From Thermoanaerobaculia bacterium (GTDB taxonomy: Bacteria > Acidobacteriota > Thermoanaerobaculia > UBA5066): 10,791 bases of DNA. Positions 1 through 7,286 of this stretch are shown in pieces. A model generated the notes under the pieces. The model saw only the letters and a program-made list of their open reading frames with translations. It did no database searches and was not told the DNA's origin. The stretch's first letter is position 1. Each line of letters opens with the position of its first letter. The position numbers were made by a program, and so were the translations under genes. The stretch is taken from positions 1 through 10,791 of the forward strand of contig JAMQPJ010000244.1 in assembly GCA_023717585.1 (NCBI GenBank). The letters run 5' to 3'.

Positions 1-204
1 GAGCTCGAGGACCCCGAGAAGGGGCTCGAAGCGAGCCTCGCCCTCTTCGAGGAGGGCGTCGCGCTGTCGCGTTTCTGCCGCGGCCGAATCGACGAGATCG
101 AGAAGCGCGTGGAAGTCGTCCTGAAGGAGACCGCCGGTGCCCTCGTGACGGAGCCTCTCGAGGAGGAGCTCGACGAAGAGGCGCTCGACGGGGAAGAGCC
201 CTGA
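1..204 (+). CDS. xseB: Exodeoxyribonuclease VII small subunit, 3' part
   Basis: This is the C-terminal 67 codons of a protein whose start lies before the window. The reading frame is open from base 1 to a TGA at 202-204. The translation contains the XseB signature: a short helix followed by LEASLALFEEGVALSRFC, then a second helix with IDEIEKRVEVVL. The family is a small two-helix protein of about 70-85 residues that binds the large subunit XseA to form exonuclease VII, which degrades single-stranded DNA in the cytoplasm. The tail is very acidic (EEELDEEALDGEEP) and not conserved, as is usual for this family. The next gene starts two bases after the stop, and xseB followed by ispA is a classic bacterial gene order, which supports both calls. 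The N-terminus cannot be judged. Confidence 0.9.
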   Translation, partial: ELEDPEKGLEASLALFEEGVALSRFCRGRIDEIEKRVEVVLKETAGALVTEPLEEELDEEALDGEEP

Positions 205-206
205 CG

Positions 207-1133
207 ATGGCGGACGGGAGGAGCGTCGCCAGTCTGCCGGCGGAGCTCGAAACGCGCCGCCAGGAGATCGAGGACGCGCTCCTTGCGGTCCTGCCCGCCG
301 AAGGGTCCGAGCCCGCGACCCTAGTCGCCGCGATGCGCTACAGCGTGCTCGCGGGCGGAAAGCGCCTGCGGCCGCTCCTGTTCCTCGCCGGCGCGGAGTC
401 CGCCGGGCCGGAGCGCCTTCAAGCCGATGCGATCGAGGCCGCCGCGGCGCTCGAGCTTCTCCACACGTATTCGCTCATCCACGACGACCTCCCCTGCATG
501 GACGACGACGCGCTGCGGCGGGGGAGGGCCACGTGCCACGTCGTCTTCGGCGAGGCGATCGCCCTCCTCGCCGGCGACGCGCTGCAGACACTCGGCTTCG
601 AGCTTCTCGCGACGCGGCCTTCGGGAGAAGCGCGCGCGGCCCGCCGGTCCGACGCGGTCGCCCGCACGGCTCGCGCGATCGGCGTCCTCGGCATGGCCGG
701 CGGCCAGGCCCTGGACCTCGGGGCGACGGGCGCCGAGATTCCCGCGGCGGAGCGCGCGATGCACCTGAGGCGGATTCATGCCCTGAAGACAGGCCGGCTC
801 ATCCGGCTGTCCCTCGAGCTCGGAGCCCTTCACACGGGAGCGGACGCGGATCGGCTCCACGGCGTTTCCCGTTACGGGAGTGCCCTCGGGCTCCTCTTCC
901 AGATCGCCGACGACCTCCTCGACGTCACGCAGACGTCGGAAACGCTCGGCAAGACGGCTGGGAAGGACTCCGCGCAGGAGAAACTCACGTATCCGTCGGT
1001 CTTCGGCCTCGCTGGCGCCTTTCTGGAGCGCGACCTCGCGCTCGCCGCGGCACGGGAGGCCGCCCGGGATCTCGAGGGCGACTCCGGGCTCCTCGCCGGG
1101 CTGGCGATGTTCGCCGCCGGCCGCGACCGCTGA
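207..1133 (+). CDS. ispA: Short-chain polyprenyl (farnesyl/geranylgeranyl) diphosphate synthase
   Basis: This 308-residue cytoplasmic enzyme condenses isopentenyl diphosphate with allylic diphosphates to make farnesyl or geranylgeranyl diphosphate, the precursors of undecaprenyl carriers, quinones and carotenoids. Visible motifs are GGKRLRP (residues 50-56), the first Asp-rich motif DDLPCMD (93-99) with the two-residue insertion typical of bacterial FPP/GGPP synthases, GMAGGQALD (162-170), the K-T-G motif near residue 194, and the second Asp-rich motif DDLLD (235-239). The end, LAMFAAGRDR, matches the usual C-terminus. Length is normal for the family (about 290-310). The ATG at 207 lies two bases after the xseB stop, with a purine-rich GGGGAAGAG at about 190-198 as ribosome binding site. 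All catalytic residues appear present. Whether the product is C15 or C20 cannot be decided with confidence. dxs, often the next gene, is absent here. Confidence 0.93.
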   Translation: MADGRSVASLPAELETRRQEIEDALLAVLPAEGSEPATLVAAMRYSVLAGGKRLRPLLFLAGAESAGPERLQADAIEAAAALELLHTYSLIHDDLPCMDDDALRRGRATCHVVFGEAIALLAGDALQTLGFELLATRPSGEARAARRSDAVARTARAIGVLGMAGGQALDLGATGAEIPAAERAMHLRRIHALKTGRLIRLSLELGALHTGADADRLHGVSRYGSALGLLFQIADDLLDVTQTSETLGKTAGKDSAQEKLTYPSVFGLAGAFLERDLALAAAREAARDLEGDSGLLAGLAMFAAGRDR

Positions 1134-1138
1134 GGGGC

Positions 1139-1147
1139 AAGGGGGGG
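1139..1147 (+). promoter_or_regulatory. Ribosome binding site deciding the GTG start at 1154
   Basis: The purine run AAGGGGGGG lies six bases before GTG 1154 and just after the ispA stop at 1133. The frame stays open upstream into ispA, and GTG 1163 and ATG 1187 are later in-frame choices. The spacing favours 1154. It also gives a short N-terminal segment with two Arg residues before the first membrane segment, as expected for an inside-to-outside anchor. Confidence 0.5.
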
Positions 1148-1153
1148 CGTAAA

Positions 1154-3625
1154 GTGTTCGACGTGGTCGTCGCACGCCGCCTCTCGATGGTCTTCGCGGT
1201 CGCCTGTCTCCTCGCGGCGGTCGCGCTCGTCGTCCGCCTGACGGGGACCGACGCGCGTTCCCTCGCGGCGGCAGGGCGGGAAGCGGATGCGGTCGCGAGC
1301 CGGGCGGCGGCGTCGGTCGGATCGCTGCTCGTGTTTCAGGACGCGGACGGCGCGGTCGAGACCGTCAAGGACCTCGTGCCGGGCGGGCGGCTCGTGTCGG
1401 TCGTCGTCCTGAACCGCGCGGGCCTTCCGGCCGCGGTCTGGCAGGCGCCCGCCGCGGGCGAGACCCACGTGACCCGCGCGGTGGTGACCTACGAAGGCAA
1501 GCGTGTCGGCGCACTCGTCCTCGGCGTCTCGCTGGCCCCGGCGCGCGAGGCCGCCGACCGGGAGCGGCGGGGCAGCCTCGCGGCGGCACTCGTGCTCGCC
1601 GCGCTCGGAGCCGGCGCCGCGACCCTATCGGTGCTGGCTCCTCTCCGGAAGCGCGTGAAGCAGGCTTCCGAGGAACGCGAGCGGCTCACGGTGGAGCGTG
1701 ACGCGCTCGCCGAGTCGGTCGCCGAGTCGGACGTCCTCCTCCAGCGCGAGCGGAAGGACAGGCGGTTCGTCGAGGGCACTTTGTCCGGGCGCGATCTCCT
1801 CGAGCGGGACCGCCGCGCGATCCTCGAGCACATCGCACGGGGCGAGCCGTTGCGCGTGATCCTGCCGGAGGTCGCGGCCCTCGTCGAGCACCAGCGCCCC
1901 CGCGCGATCTGCGCGATTTCGCCGCTCCGCCAGGGGGTTCGCGCGCTCGGTTCCGCCGGTTCCGCGGGGCCCTTCGGAAGTCCCCAGGAGGACATCCCGC
2001 TCGGGTCCACGACGCCGCCTCTCGCGCGCGCTGTCGAAGAGCACCGTCTCGTCGTGACGAGCGACGTGCCTGGGGATCCTCTCTGGAGCGCGTGCCGCGA
2101 GACCTTCGCCCCGCACGGGATCAAGGCCTGTTGGACCGTCCCGATCGAGACGGGGGGCGGCGTCGTGCTCGGCACACTGAGCGTTCTCCTGCCCGAGGTT
2201 CGTCGGCCGGAACGCGCCGACACGGCCCTGCTTTCGAGCGCGGCGTCGCTCGCGGCCATCGCGATCGAGCAACGGCAGCTCGCCGAACAGCTCCTTTTCC
2301 AGGCGCGCTTCGACTCGCTCACGAGTCTTCCGAACCGGCTGTCGCTCGAGGAGAGGCTGCGGAGCGCCGTTTCGCGAGCCGCCGGGAGCGGCACCTGCGT
2401 CGTGCTCGCGTACGTCGATCTCGATCGCTTCAAGCAGGTCAACGACACGTTTGGACACGCGGGCGGGGACGAATTGCTTCGCGAGGTGGCGTTCCGGCTC
2501 TCGAGCGCGCTCGCCGAAGGGGACGTCCTCGCGCGCATGGGCGGCGACGAATTCTGCGTTCTCCGGGTCGAGACGCCCGGCGCGGCCGGCCGGGCCGAAG
2601 AGCTGCCGAAAGGCCTGCTCGAGGCTCTGAAGGCTCCGTTCGACCTGCGCGGCGACGAGGTGTTCGTGGGAGCCAGCATCGGGGTGAGCGTGTTTCCGGA
2701 CGACGCGCGTGACGTCGTGTCCCTCCAGCGGCACGCCGATGCGGCGATGTACGCCGCGAAGGCGATGGCCGGAAACGGATACCGGGTGTTCGGACCCGAC
2801 GTGATACTCGGCGGGGGCGAACGCCTGCGCCTCGAGAACGACCTGCGCCGCGCCGTCACGCGCGGGGAGCTCGAGATCGTGTACCAGGCTCAGGTGGACT
2901 GCGACGGAACGCTCGTGGGGGCCGAGGCGCTTCTCCGCTGGAATCATCCCGAGCTCGGAGAGGTGCGCCCGAGCCGGTTCATCCCCGTCGCGGAGGAGAG
3001 CGGCCTCATTCAGCCCATCGGCCTCTGGGCCTTCGAGGAGGTCTGTGCCCGGATCGCGGCCTGGCGGCGCGAGGGCGTCGGCGCCGTGCCCGTGTCCGTC
3101 AACCTGTCGCCCGTCCAGTTCTCGCAGGCCGATCTCGCCGAGACGCTCGAGCGCCTTCTCGGGACGCACGGCGTGCCCGGGTCGTTCCTGAGGCTCGAGG
3201 TCACCGAGAGCCTCCTCGTCAAGGACGTGGCCTCGACGATGGCGCTTCTCGGGCGCTTGAAAGCGCTCGGCGTCGGCCTCGCCGTGGACGACTTCGGAAC
3301 CGGTTACTCGTCGCTCTCCTACCTCCAGCTCCTCCCGATCGACGAGCTGAAGATCGACCAGGCCTTCCTGCGCGATCTCGGGAAGCCGATCGACCCGGCC
3401 GGGCGGGCCGCGAAGCTCGTGCAGACGATGGTGACGCTCGGGCACGACCTCGGGCTCGTCGTGGTCGCGGAAGGCGTCGAGACGCCGGGTCAGATCGAGT
3501 TCCTGCGGCAGGCCGGCTGCGACCGGCTCCAGGGCTTCGGCCTGAGCGCTCCCGTCTCCGCCGCCGCGTTCACCGGGCTCCTCGCTTCGGCGAGGGAGCG
3601 CGCCGGCGCGCGGAGGGCAAGCTAA
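1154..3625 (+). CDS. Membrane-anchored GAF-GGDEF-EAL cyclic-di-GMP synthase/phosphodiesterase
   Basis: An 823-residue signalling protein predicted to make and/or break the second messenger c-di-GMP at the inner membrane. Order of domains: membrane segment about 12-29; an extracytoplasmic region of about 110 residues that resembles the small CHASE8-type sensor; second membrane segment about 140-163; a charged coiled coil about 167-210; a GAF-like domain about 222-375; GGDEF domain about 385-545 with DLDRFKQVNDTFGH and an intact GGDEF at 463-467; EAL domain about 568-810. EAL catalytic features are intact: EALLRW (591-596), NLSPVQF, the TES glutamate, DDFGTGYS (712-719), K733, E773 and Q793. 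The inhibitory RxxD site, expected five residues before GGDEF, reads AEGD (454-457), so its arginine is missing. Both activities look possible; the net direction is unknown. It sits 20 bases after ispA and 10 before the next gene, probably in one transcript. Confidence 0.92.
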   Translation: MFDVVVARRLSMVFAVACLLAAVALVVRLTGTDARSLAAAGREADAVASRAAASVGSLLVFQDADGAVETVKDLVPGGRLVSVVVLNRAGLPAAVWQAPAAGETHVTRAVVTYEGKRVGALVLGVSLAPAREAADRERRGSLAAALVLAALGAGAATLSVLAPLRKRVKQASEERERLTVERDALAESVAESDVLLQRERKDRRFVEGTLSGRDLLERDRRAILEHIARGEPLRVILPEVAALVEHQRPRAICAISPLRQGVRALGSAGSAGPFGSPQEDIPLGSTTPPLARAVEEHRLVVTSDVPGDPLWSACRETFAPHGIKACWTVPIETGGGVVLGTLSVLLPEVRRPERADTALLSSAASLAAIAIEQRQLAEQLLFQARFDSLTSLPNRLSLEERLRSAVSRAAGSGTCVVLAYVDLDRFKQVNDTFGHAGGDELLREVAFRLSSALAEGDVLARMGGDEFCVLRVETPGAAGRAEELPKGLLEALKAPFDLRGDEVFVGASIGVSVFPDDARDVVSLQRHADAAMYAAKAMAGNGYRVFGPDVILGGGERLRLENDLRRAVTRGELEIVYQAQVDCDGTLVGAEALLRWNHPELGEVRPSRFIPVAEESGLIQPIGLWAFEEVCARIAAWRREGVGAVPVSVNLSPVQFSQADLAETLERLLGTHGVPGSFLRLEVTESLLVKDVASTMALLGRLKALGVGLAVDDFGTGYSSLSYLQLLPIDELKIDQAFLRDLGKPIDPAGRAAKLVQTMVTLGHDLGLVVVAEGVETPGQIEFLRQAGCDRLQGFGLSAPVSAAAFTGLLASARERAGARRAS

Positions 3626-3635
3626 GATCACGGCG

Positions 3636-4022
3636 GTGGCGCTCTCCGAAGACCGCAAGTTCGGATGGACCGTGGGCGGCGTGTTCGCCGTCCTCGGAGC
3701 GCTGCTGCTTTGGCGGCACCAGACGGCGGCCGGGGCCGCCTTCGCCTCACTTGGCGGCGCGCTGCTCCTCCTCGCGGCCGCGGCGCCGACGCTCCTCGCC
3801 GGCCCGCACCGCGCCTGGCTCGCGTTCGCAAGGGTCCTCGGACGCGTCAATTCCGCGGTCTTTTTGTTCCTGACGTTCTTCCTCGTCCTCGCGCCTCTCG
3901 GCTTCGTCCTGCGCCTGTTCGGGCGCGACGAGCTTCGGCGCCGCGGGCCCGCTCCCGCCTCGATGTGGACACCCTATCCGGAGAGAAATCGGGACCCGCG
4001 CCACTACGAGACGATCTGGTAA
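3636..4022 (+). CDS. SxtJ-like small integral membrane protein
   Basis: This 128-residue protein has about three hydrophobic segments (about 10-27, 31-55 and 70-95) and a polar, proline- and arginine-rich C-terminal tail ending RDPRHYETIW. The opening (RKFGWTVGGVFAVLG then LLWR) and the tail pattern (RRRG, then a W-x-P-Y step, then a short D-P-x-x-Y motif) are what I recall for the SxtJ family, named after an uncharacterised gene of the saxitoxin cluster. SxtJ-like genes frequently stand beside carbamoyltransferase genes, as here. No catalytic residues are apparent, so a scaffold or membrane-recruitment role for the carbamoyltransferase is inference. The start is GTG 3636, ten bases after the preceding stop. 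A GGAGGGCAA run at 3612-3620 is rather far upstream, so translation may be coupled to the preceding gene. The stop overlaps the next ATG by one base (TAATG). Confidence 0.8.
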   Translation: MALSEDRKFGWTVGGVFAVLGALLLWRHQTAAGAAFASLGGALLLLAAAAPTLLAGPHRAWLAFARVLGRVNSAVFLFLTFFLVLAPLGFVLRLFGRDELRRRGPAPASMWTPYPERNRDPRHYETIW

Positions 4023-4180
4023 TGGGCAAGAGCGACGTTCTCTCGCAGCTCTGGGCGTTCCTGAGGTACCGCAAGAAGTACTGGCTCATGCCCATCGTGT
4101 TTCTTCTCGTCCTCGTGGGCCTTCTCCTCGTTCTCGCCGAGAAGAGCGTGATCGCGCCCTTCATCTACACGCTGTTCTAG
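4022..4180 (+). CDS. DUF5989-type single-span membrane peptide
   Basis: A 52-residue peptide: a basic, amphipathic N-terminus (LSQLWAFLRYRKKYWLMP, about residues 7-24), one long hydrophobic span (about 24-43), and a short tail ending AEKSVIAPFIYTLF. This is the pattern I recall for DUF5989, a family of very short proteins found next to SxtJ-like proteins and carbamoyltransferases. Reading starts at ATG 4022, inside the TAATG overlap with the upstream stop, and ends with TAG 4178-4180, whose G is also the first base of the next gene's GTG. Both overlaps indicate translational coupling. It is easily missed because of its size, but gene order, start-stop arrangement and the family-like sequence make it credible. 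Topology is probably N-terminus inside because of the RYRKK cluster. The function is unknown. Confidence 0.8.
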   Translation: MGKSDVLSQLWAFLRYRKKYWLMPIVFLLVLVGLLLVLAEKSVIAPFIYTLF

Positions 4181-6093
4181 TGGCGGCGATCCTCGGCCTG
4201 TCGGCCTACTACCACGACTCTGCCGCGTGTCTTCTCGTCGACGGGAAGATCGTGGCCGCGGCCCAGGAAGAGCGCTTTACGCGCAAGAAGCACGACGCGG
4301 AGTTTCCCGCCCGCGCCGCGCGCTACTGCCTCGAGGCCGGAGGCCTCGCGGCCGGGCAGCTCGACCACGTGGCCTTCTACGACAAGCCGCTCCTGAAATT
4401 CGAGCGCCTCTTCGAGACGTACCTCGAGTACGCCCCGCGCGGGTTCCCCTCGTTCCGCAAGTCGATGCCGCTCTGGATCACGGACCGCCTCTGGATGTCC
4501 GAGCGCATCGGAAAGGACCTCGGCTACGGGGGCCGGGTCCTGTTTTCCGAGCATCACGAGTCCCACGCGGCCTCGGCTTTCTACCCGTCGCCTTACGAGG
4601 AGGCCGCCGTCCTCACGATGGACGGGGTGGGGGAGTGGGCCACGTCGTCGCTCGGAATGGGCAGCGGAAGCCGGCTCGACATGCTCTCGGAGCTCAAGTT
4701 CCCTCACTCCATCGGCCTCCTGTACTCGGCCTTCACGTACTTCTGCGGCTTCAAGGTCAACAGCGGCGAGTACAAGCTCATGGGCCTCGCTCCCTACGGC
4801 GAGCCGAAGTACGCGGGTCTCATCCGCGACGAGCTCGTCCACGTCTGCGAGGACGGGTCCATCCGTCTGAACATGGAGTTCTTCGACTTCGCCGATCGCC
4901 TGACGATGACGGGCGCGGGCTTCGAACGGCTGTTCGGAGGCCCGGCGCGGGCGCCCGAGTCGAGGCTCACGCAGCGCGAGATGGATCTCGCCCGCTCGAT
5001 CCAGGACGTCACCGAGGAGATCGTCCTGAAGATGGCCCGCCACGCGAAGAAGACGACGGGCGCGAAATACCTGTGCCTGGCGGGTGGCGTGGCCCTGAAT
5101 TGCGTCGCGAACGGAAAGCTCCACGAAGCACGAGTTTTCGACGACATCTGGATCCAGCCCGCCGCGGGCGACGCGGGCGGCGCGGTCGGCGCCGCGCTCG
5201 CGGTCTGGCACCGACATCTCGGGATGCCGCGGGAGAGCGCGGAAAAGAGAGGTGCTTGGCTTCGGAAAGAGAAAGAGAAGATTTCTTTGAATGGAAAAGA
5301 GGGAGACGGCGGGGCGAGCACGGATCCGCTGCCGCCTTATGAGGACGGCATGTCAGGAGCGTTCCTGGGCCCCTCTTACCCTTCTAAGCAAATACAAGCG
5401 TGGCTCGAGTCGAAACATTACCCGTATCGAACGATCCCCCCTGCCGAGCTTCCCGGTGAAGTCGCGGAGCTTCTCGCCGCGGGCAAGGTCGTCGGCCTCC
5501 TGCAGGGGCGCATGGAGTTCGGGCCGCGTGCGCTCGGCGGACGCAGCATCCTCGGCGATCCGCGCTCGCCCGCGATGCAGTCCGTCATGAACCTGAAGAT
5601 CAAGTTTCGCGAGTCGTTCCGGCCGTTCGCGCCCTCCGTCCTGCGCGAGGAGGCCGCGGCGTGGTTCGAGCTCGACGGCGACTCGCCCTACATGCTCCTC
5701 TGCGCGGACGTGGCGAAGAACCTCCGGCGCGAGATGACGGATCCCGAAAGGGCGCTCTGGGGCATCGAGAAGCTGAACGTCCCGCGGTCGTCGATTCCCG
5801 CCGTCACGCACGTGGACTACTCCGCGCGCCTCCAGACCGTGCGGAAGGAGACGAACCCCGTCTACCACGCGATCCTCGCGGCATTCCGGGACCTGACGGG
5901 CTGCCCGGTCGTCGTGAACACGTCCTTCAACGTCCGCGGGGAACCGATCGTCTGCACGCCCGAGGACGCTTACCGCTGCTTCATGCGGACCGCGATGGAC
6001 GCTCTCGTCCTCGAGAACCACGTCCTCGCGCGCGACGGTCAGCCTGCGTTCGCCGAGACCGAGGATTGGAAGAAAACGTTCGCGCTCGACTGA
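4180..6093 (+). CDS. TobZ/NodU/SxtI-family O-carbamoyltransferase
   Basis: This 637-residue cytoplasmic enzyme is predicted to make carbamoyl-adenylate from carbamoyl phosphate and ATP and move the carbamoyl group to a hydroxyl of a small molecule or sugar. The N-terminal Kae1-like domain (about 1-345) opens with ILGLSAYYHDSAA and EERFTRKKHD. HHESHA (125-130), D148 in DGVGEW and D331 in AAGDAGGA fit the metal-binding pattern of TobZ: the spacing His-x3-His, then 23 residues from the first His to Asp, agrees with what I remember. The YrdC-like C-terminal domain (about 390-625) has QGRMEFGPRALGGRS (442-456), FRPFAPSVL and NTSFN (580-584). All expected motifs are present. The linker between the domains (about 350-390) is long, charged and AT-rich. 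The start is GTG 4180, sharing one base with the upstream TAG. The acceptor is unknown; NodU acts on Nod factor, TobZ on tobramycin and SxtI is the saxitoxin homologue. Confidence 0.93.
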   Translation: MAAILGLSAYYHDSAACLLVDGKIVAAAQEERFTRKKHDAEFPARAARYCLEAGGLAAGQLDHVAFYDKPLLKFERLFETYLEYAPRGFPSFRKSMPLWITDRLWMSERIGKDLGYGGRVLFSEHHESHAASAFYPSPYEEAAVLTMDGVGEWATSSLGMGSGSRLDMLSELKFPHSIGLLYSAFTYFCGFKVNSGEYKLMGLAPYGEPKYAGLIRDELVHVCEDGSIRLNMEFFDFADRLTMTGAGFERLFGGPARAPESRLTQREMDLARSIQDVTEEIVLKMARHAKKTTGAKYLCLAGGVALNCVANGKLHEARVFDDIWIQPAAGDAGGAVGAALAVWHRHLGMPRESAEKRGAWLRKEKEKISLNGKEGDGGASTDPLPPYEDGMSGAFLGPSYPSKQIQAWLESKHYPYRTIPPAELPGEVAELLAAGKVVGLLQGRMEFGPRALGGRSILGDPRSPAMQSVMNLKIKFRESFRPFAPSVLREEAAAWFELDGDSPYMLLCADVAKNLRREMTDPERALWGIEKLNVPRSSIPAVTHVDYSARLQTVRKETNPVYHAILAAFRDLTGCPVVVNTSFNVRGEPIVCTPEDAYRCFMRTAMDALVLENHVLARDGQPAFAETEDWKKTFALD

Positions 6094-7283
6094 AGGTCGC
6101 CGCGGTGGTCCTCGTTTCGAGCGCTCTCGCGCTGGGGGTCGCCGAGGGCCTCTTGCGGCTCCGCGAGCGCTTTCGGGCCCCCGCGGCAAAGAGCGGCCTC
6201 GACTACGGCGATGCGGTGCGCCCGGACGGCCTCGGCCCGGGTGGGCTCCTGAAGGAGGGCTTCGAGGGGCGTGTCGTGAATGGCCTCGGCGGCACCGTCT
6301 TCTGGCGGAACAACGCCCAGGGCTTCCGGCGCTCCCTGGACTCGCCTGAGACGCCGCTCCCAGGCGTCGTGCGCGTGCTTTCGATGGGCGACTCTTTCAC
6401 GGCTGGCTATCGCGTGGATCAGGAGGAGACCTTTTCCCGCCTTCTCGAAAAGGATCTCACTCTGCGCGGTCCCGCGGAGGTGCTGATCTCGGATATCGAA
6501 GAGCCGGTGACCGGTCTCCTCTGGCTCGACCGGTCGGGAACGCGGTTTCATCCAAGCGTCGTCCTGCTGGGCGTCACTCTCGGGAACGACATTGCGCAGG
6601 CGGGCCTCGTGCTCGACGCGCCCGGCTCCTATCGCATCGAGCCACCGGCCTTTCACATCGAGCAGGCGGCGCTGGGTCTCACCCTGGAAAAACGCAACGA
6701 GATTCACGCCATGATTCCCGAAGAGTGTCTCGCAGGGACGCTCGCGGAGATGCCGCTCAGGCGACGCGTCCGCCTCCTTGACCTCGCACTCGGAATGCCC
6801 GCGCAGCCGATCGGAAGTTCCCGCGGCCCCGGCCTGTCGCGCTTCCTTCTCGACGGGGTCAACGGGTTGGGGTTCTGCCTCGTCTCGCCGCCGCCCCTCG
6901 TCGACGTATTCTTCGAGCGGCTCTCGCGGACGCTGCTCGGCTATCGGGCTCTCGCGAACGAGCGCGGGTTCACGTTCGCCGTCGTCCTGTTTCCTCAGCG
7001 CTACGCCGTGCAAGAGGACGACTGGAACGCGACGGTCGCCGCATACGGGCTCCGCCAATCGTGCTTCGACCCGGGCGCCCCGGCGCGAAGGCTGCGCGCG
7101 TTCTGCGCGCGCGAAGGCATCACCTGCTTCGACCCGTCCGACGCGCTCGCGGCGGCGCGCCACCGGTCGGGGAGGAGCCAGTACCTCCCCGGTGGTGACA
7201 TGCACTGGAACGCGAACGGGCACCGCGCGGTCTTCGAGGCGCTGCGCGAGGGCGTCCACGCCCTTTGCCTTCGGCGAGAGTAG
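6066..7283 (+). CDS. Membrane-anchored SGNH/GDSL hydrolase-like protein
   Basis: Predicted extracytoplasmic esterase or acyltransferase-type protein, 405 residues from TTG 6066. A basic N-terminus is followed by one hydrophobic span (about 10-28) and RLRERF, consistent with an uncleaved anchor. SGNH blocks are visible: GDSFT with the nucleophile Ser110, GND with Asn174 in block III, and DMHWN (378-382) supplying the Asp/His pair in block V. WRNNAQGFR near residue 85 is a common feature of this subgroup. The start is uncertain. GTG 6105 has the best ribosome binding site (GAAGG, eight bases away) but removes all positive charge before the span. CTG 6090 would form a CTGA overlap with the upstream stop and give the family-like opening M-K-V-A. 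TTG 6066 keeps the basic N-terminus and is preferred here. It overlaps the carbamoyltransferase by 28 bases. The substrate is unknown; removing or adding O-acyl groups on the carbamoylated product is inference. Confidence 0.82.
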   Translation: MEENVRARLKVAAVVLVSSALALGVAEGLLRLRERFRAPAAKSGLDYGDAVRPDGLGPGGLLKEGFEGRVVNGLGGTVFWRNNAQGFRRSLDSPETPLPGVVRVLSMGDSFTAGYRVDQEETFSRLLEKDLTLRGPAEVLISDIEEPVTGLLWLDRSGTRFHPSVVLLGVTLGNDIAQAGLVLDAPGSYRIEPPAFHIEQAALGLTLEKRNEIHAMIPEECLAGTLAEMPLRRRVRLLDLALGMPAQPIGSSRGPGLSRFLLDGVNGLGFCLVSPPPLVDVFFERLSRTLLGYRALANERGFTFAVVLFPQRYAVQEDDWNATVAAYGLRQSCFDPGAPARRLRAFCAREGITCFDPSDALAAARHRSGRSQYLPGGDMHWNANGHRAVFEALREGVHALCLRRE

Positions 7284-7286
7284 AGC

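Noticed and set aside
533..1153. Upstream extension of the GGDEF-EAL frame into ispA
   Set aside because: The translation there is Arg/Pro-rich shadow of ispA. The protein-like sequence starts at about 1154, where a ribosome binding site and a membrane anchor appear.
1625..3850. Long open frame on the - strand opposite the GGDEF-EAL gene (741 codons)
   Set aside because: It lies opposite a gene with full domain motifs. Its translation is dominated by Arg, Glu and Gly, which is typical of antisense frames in high-GC DNA, and shows no recognisable domain.
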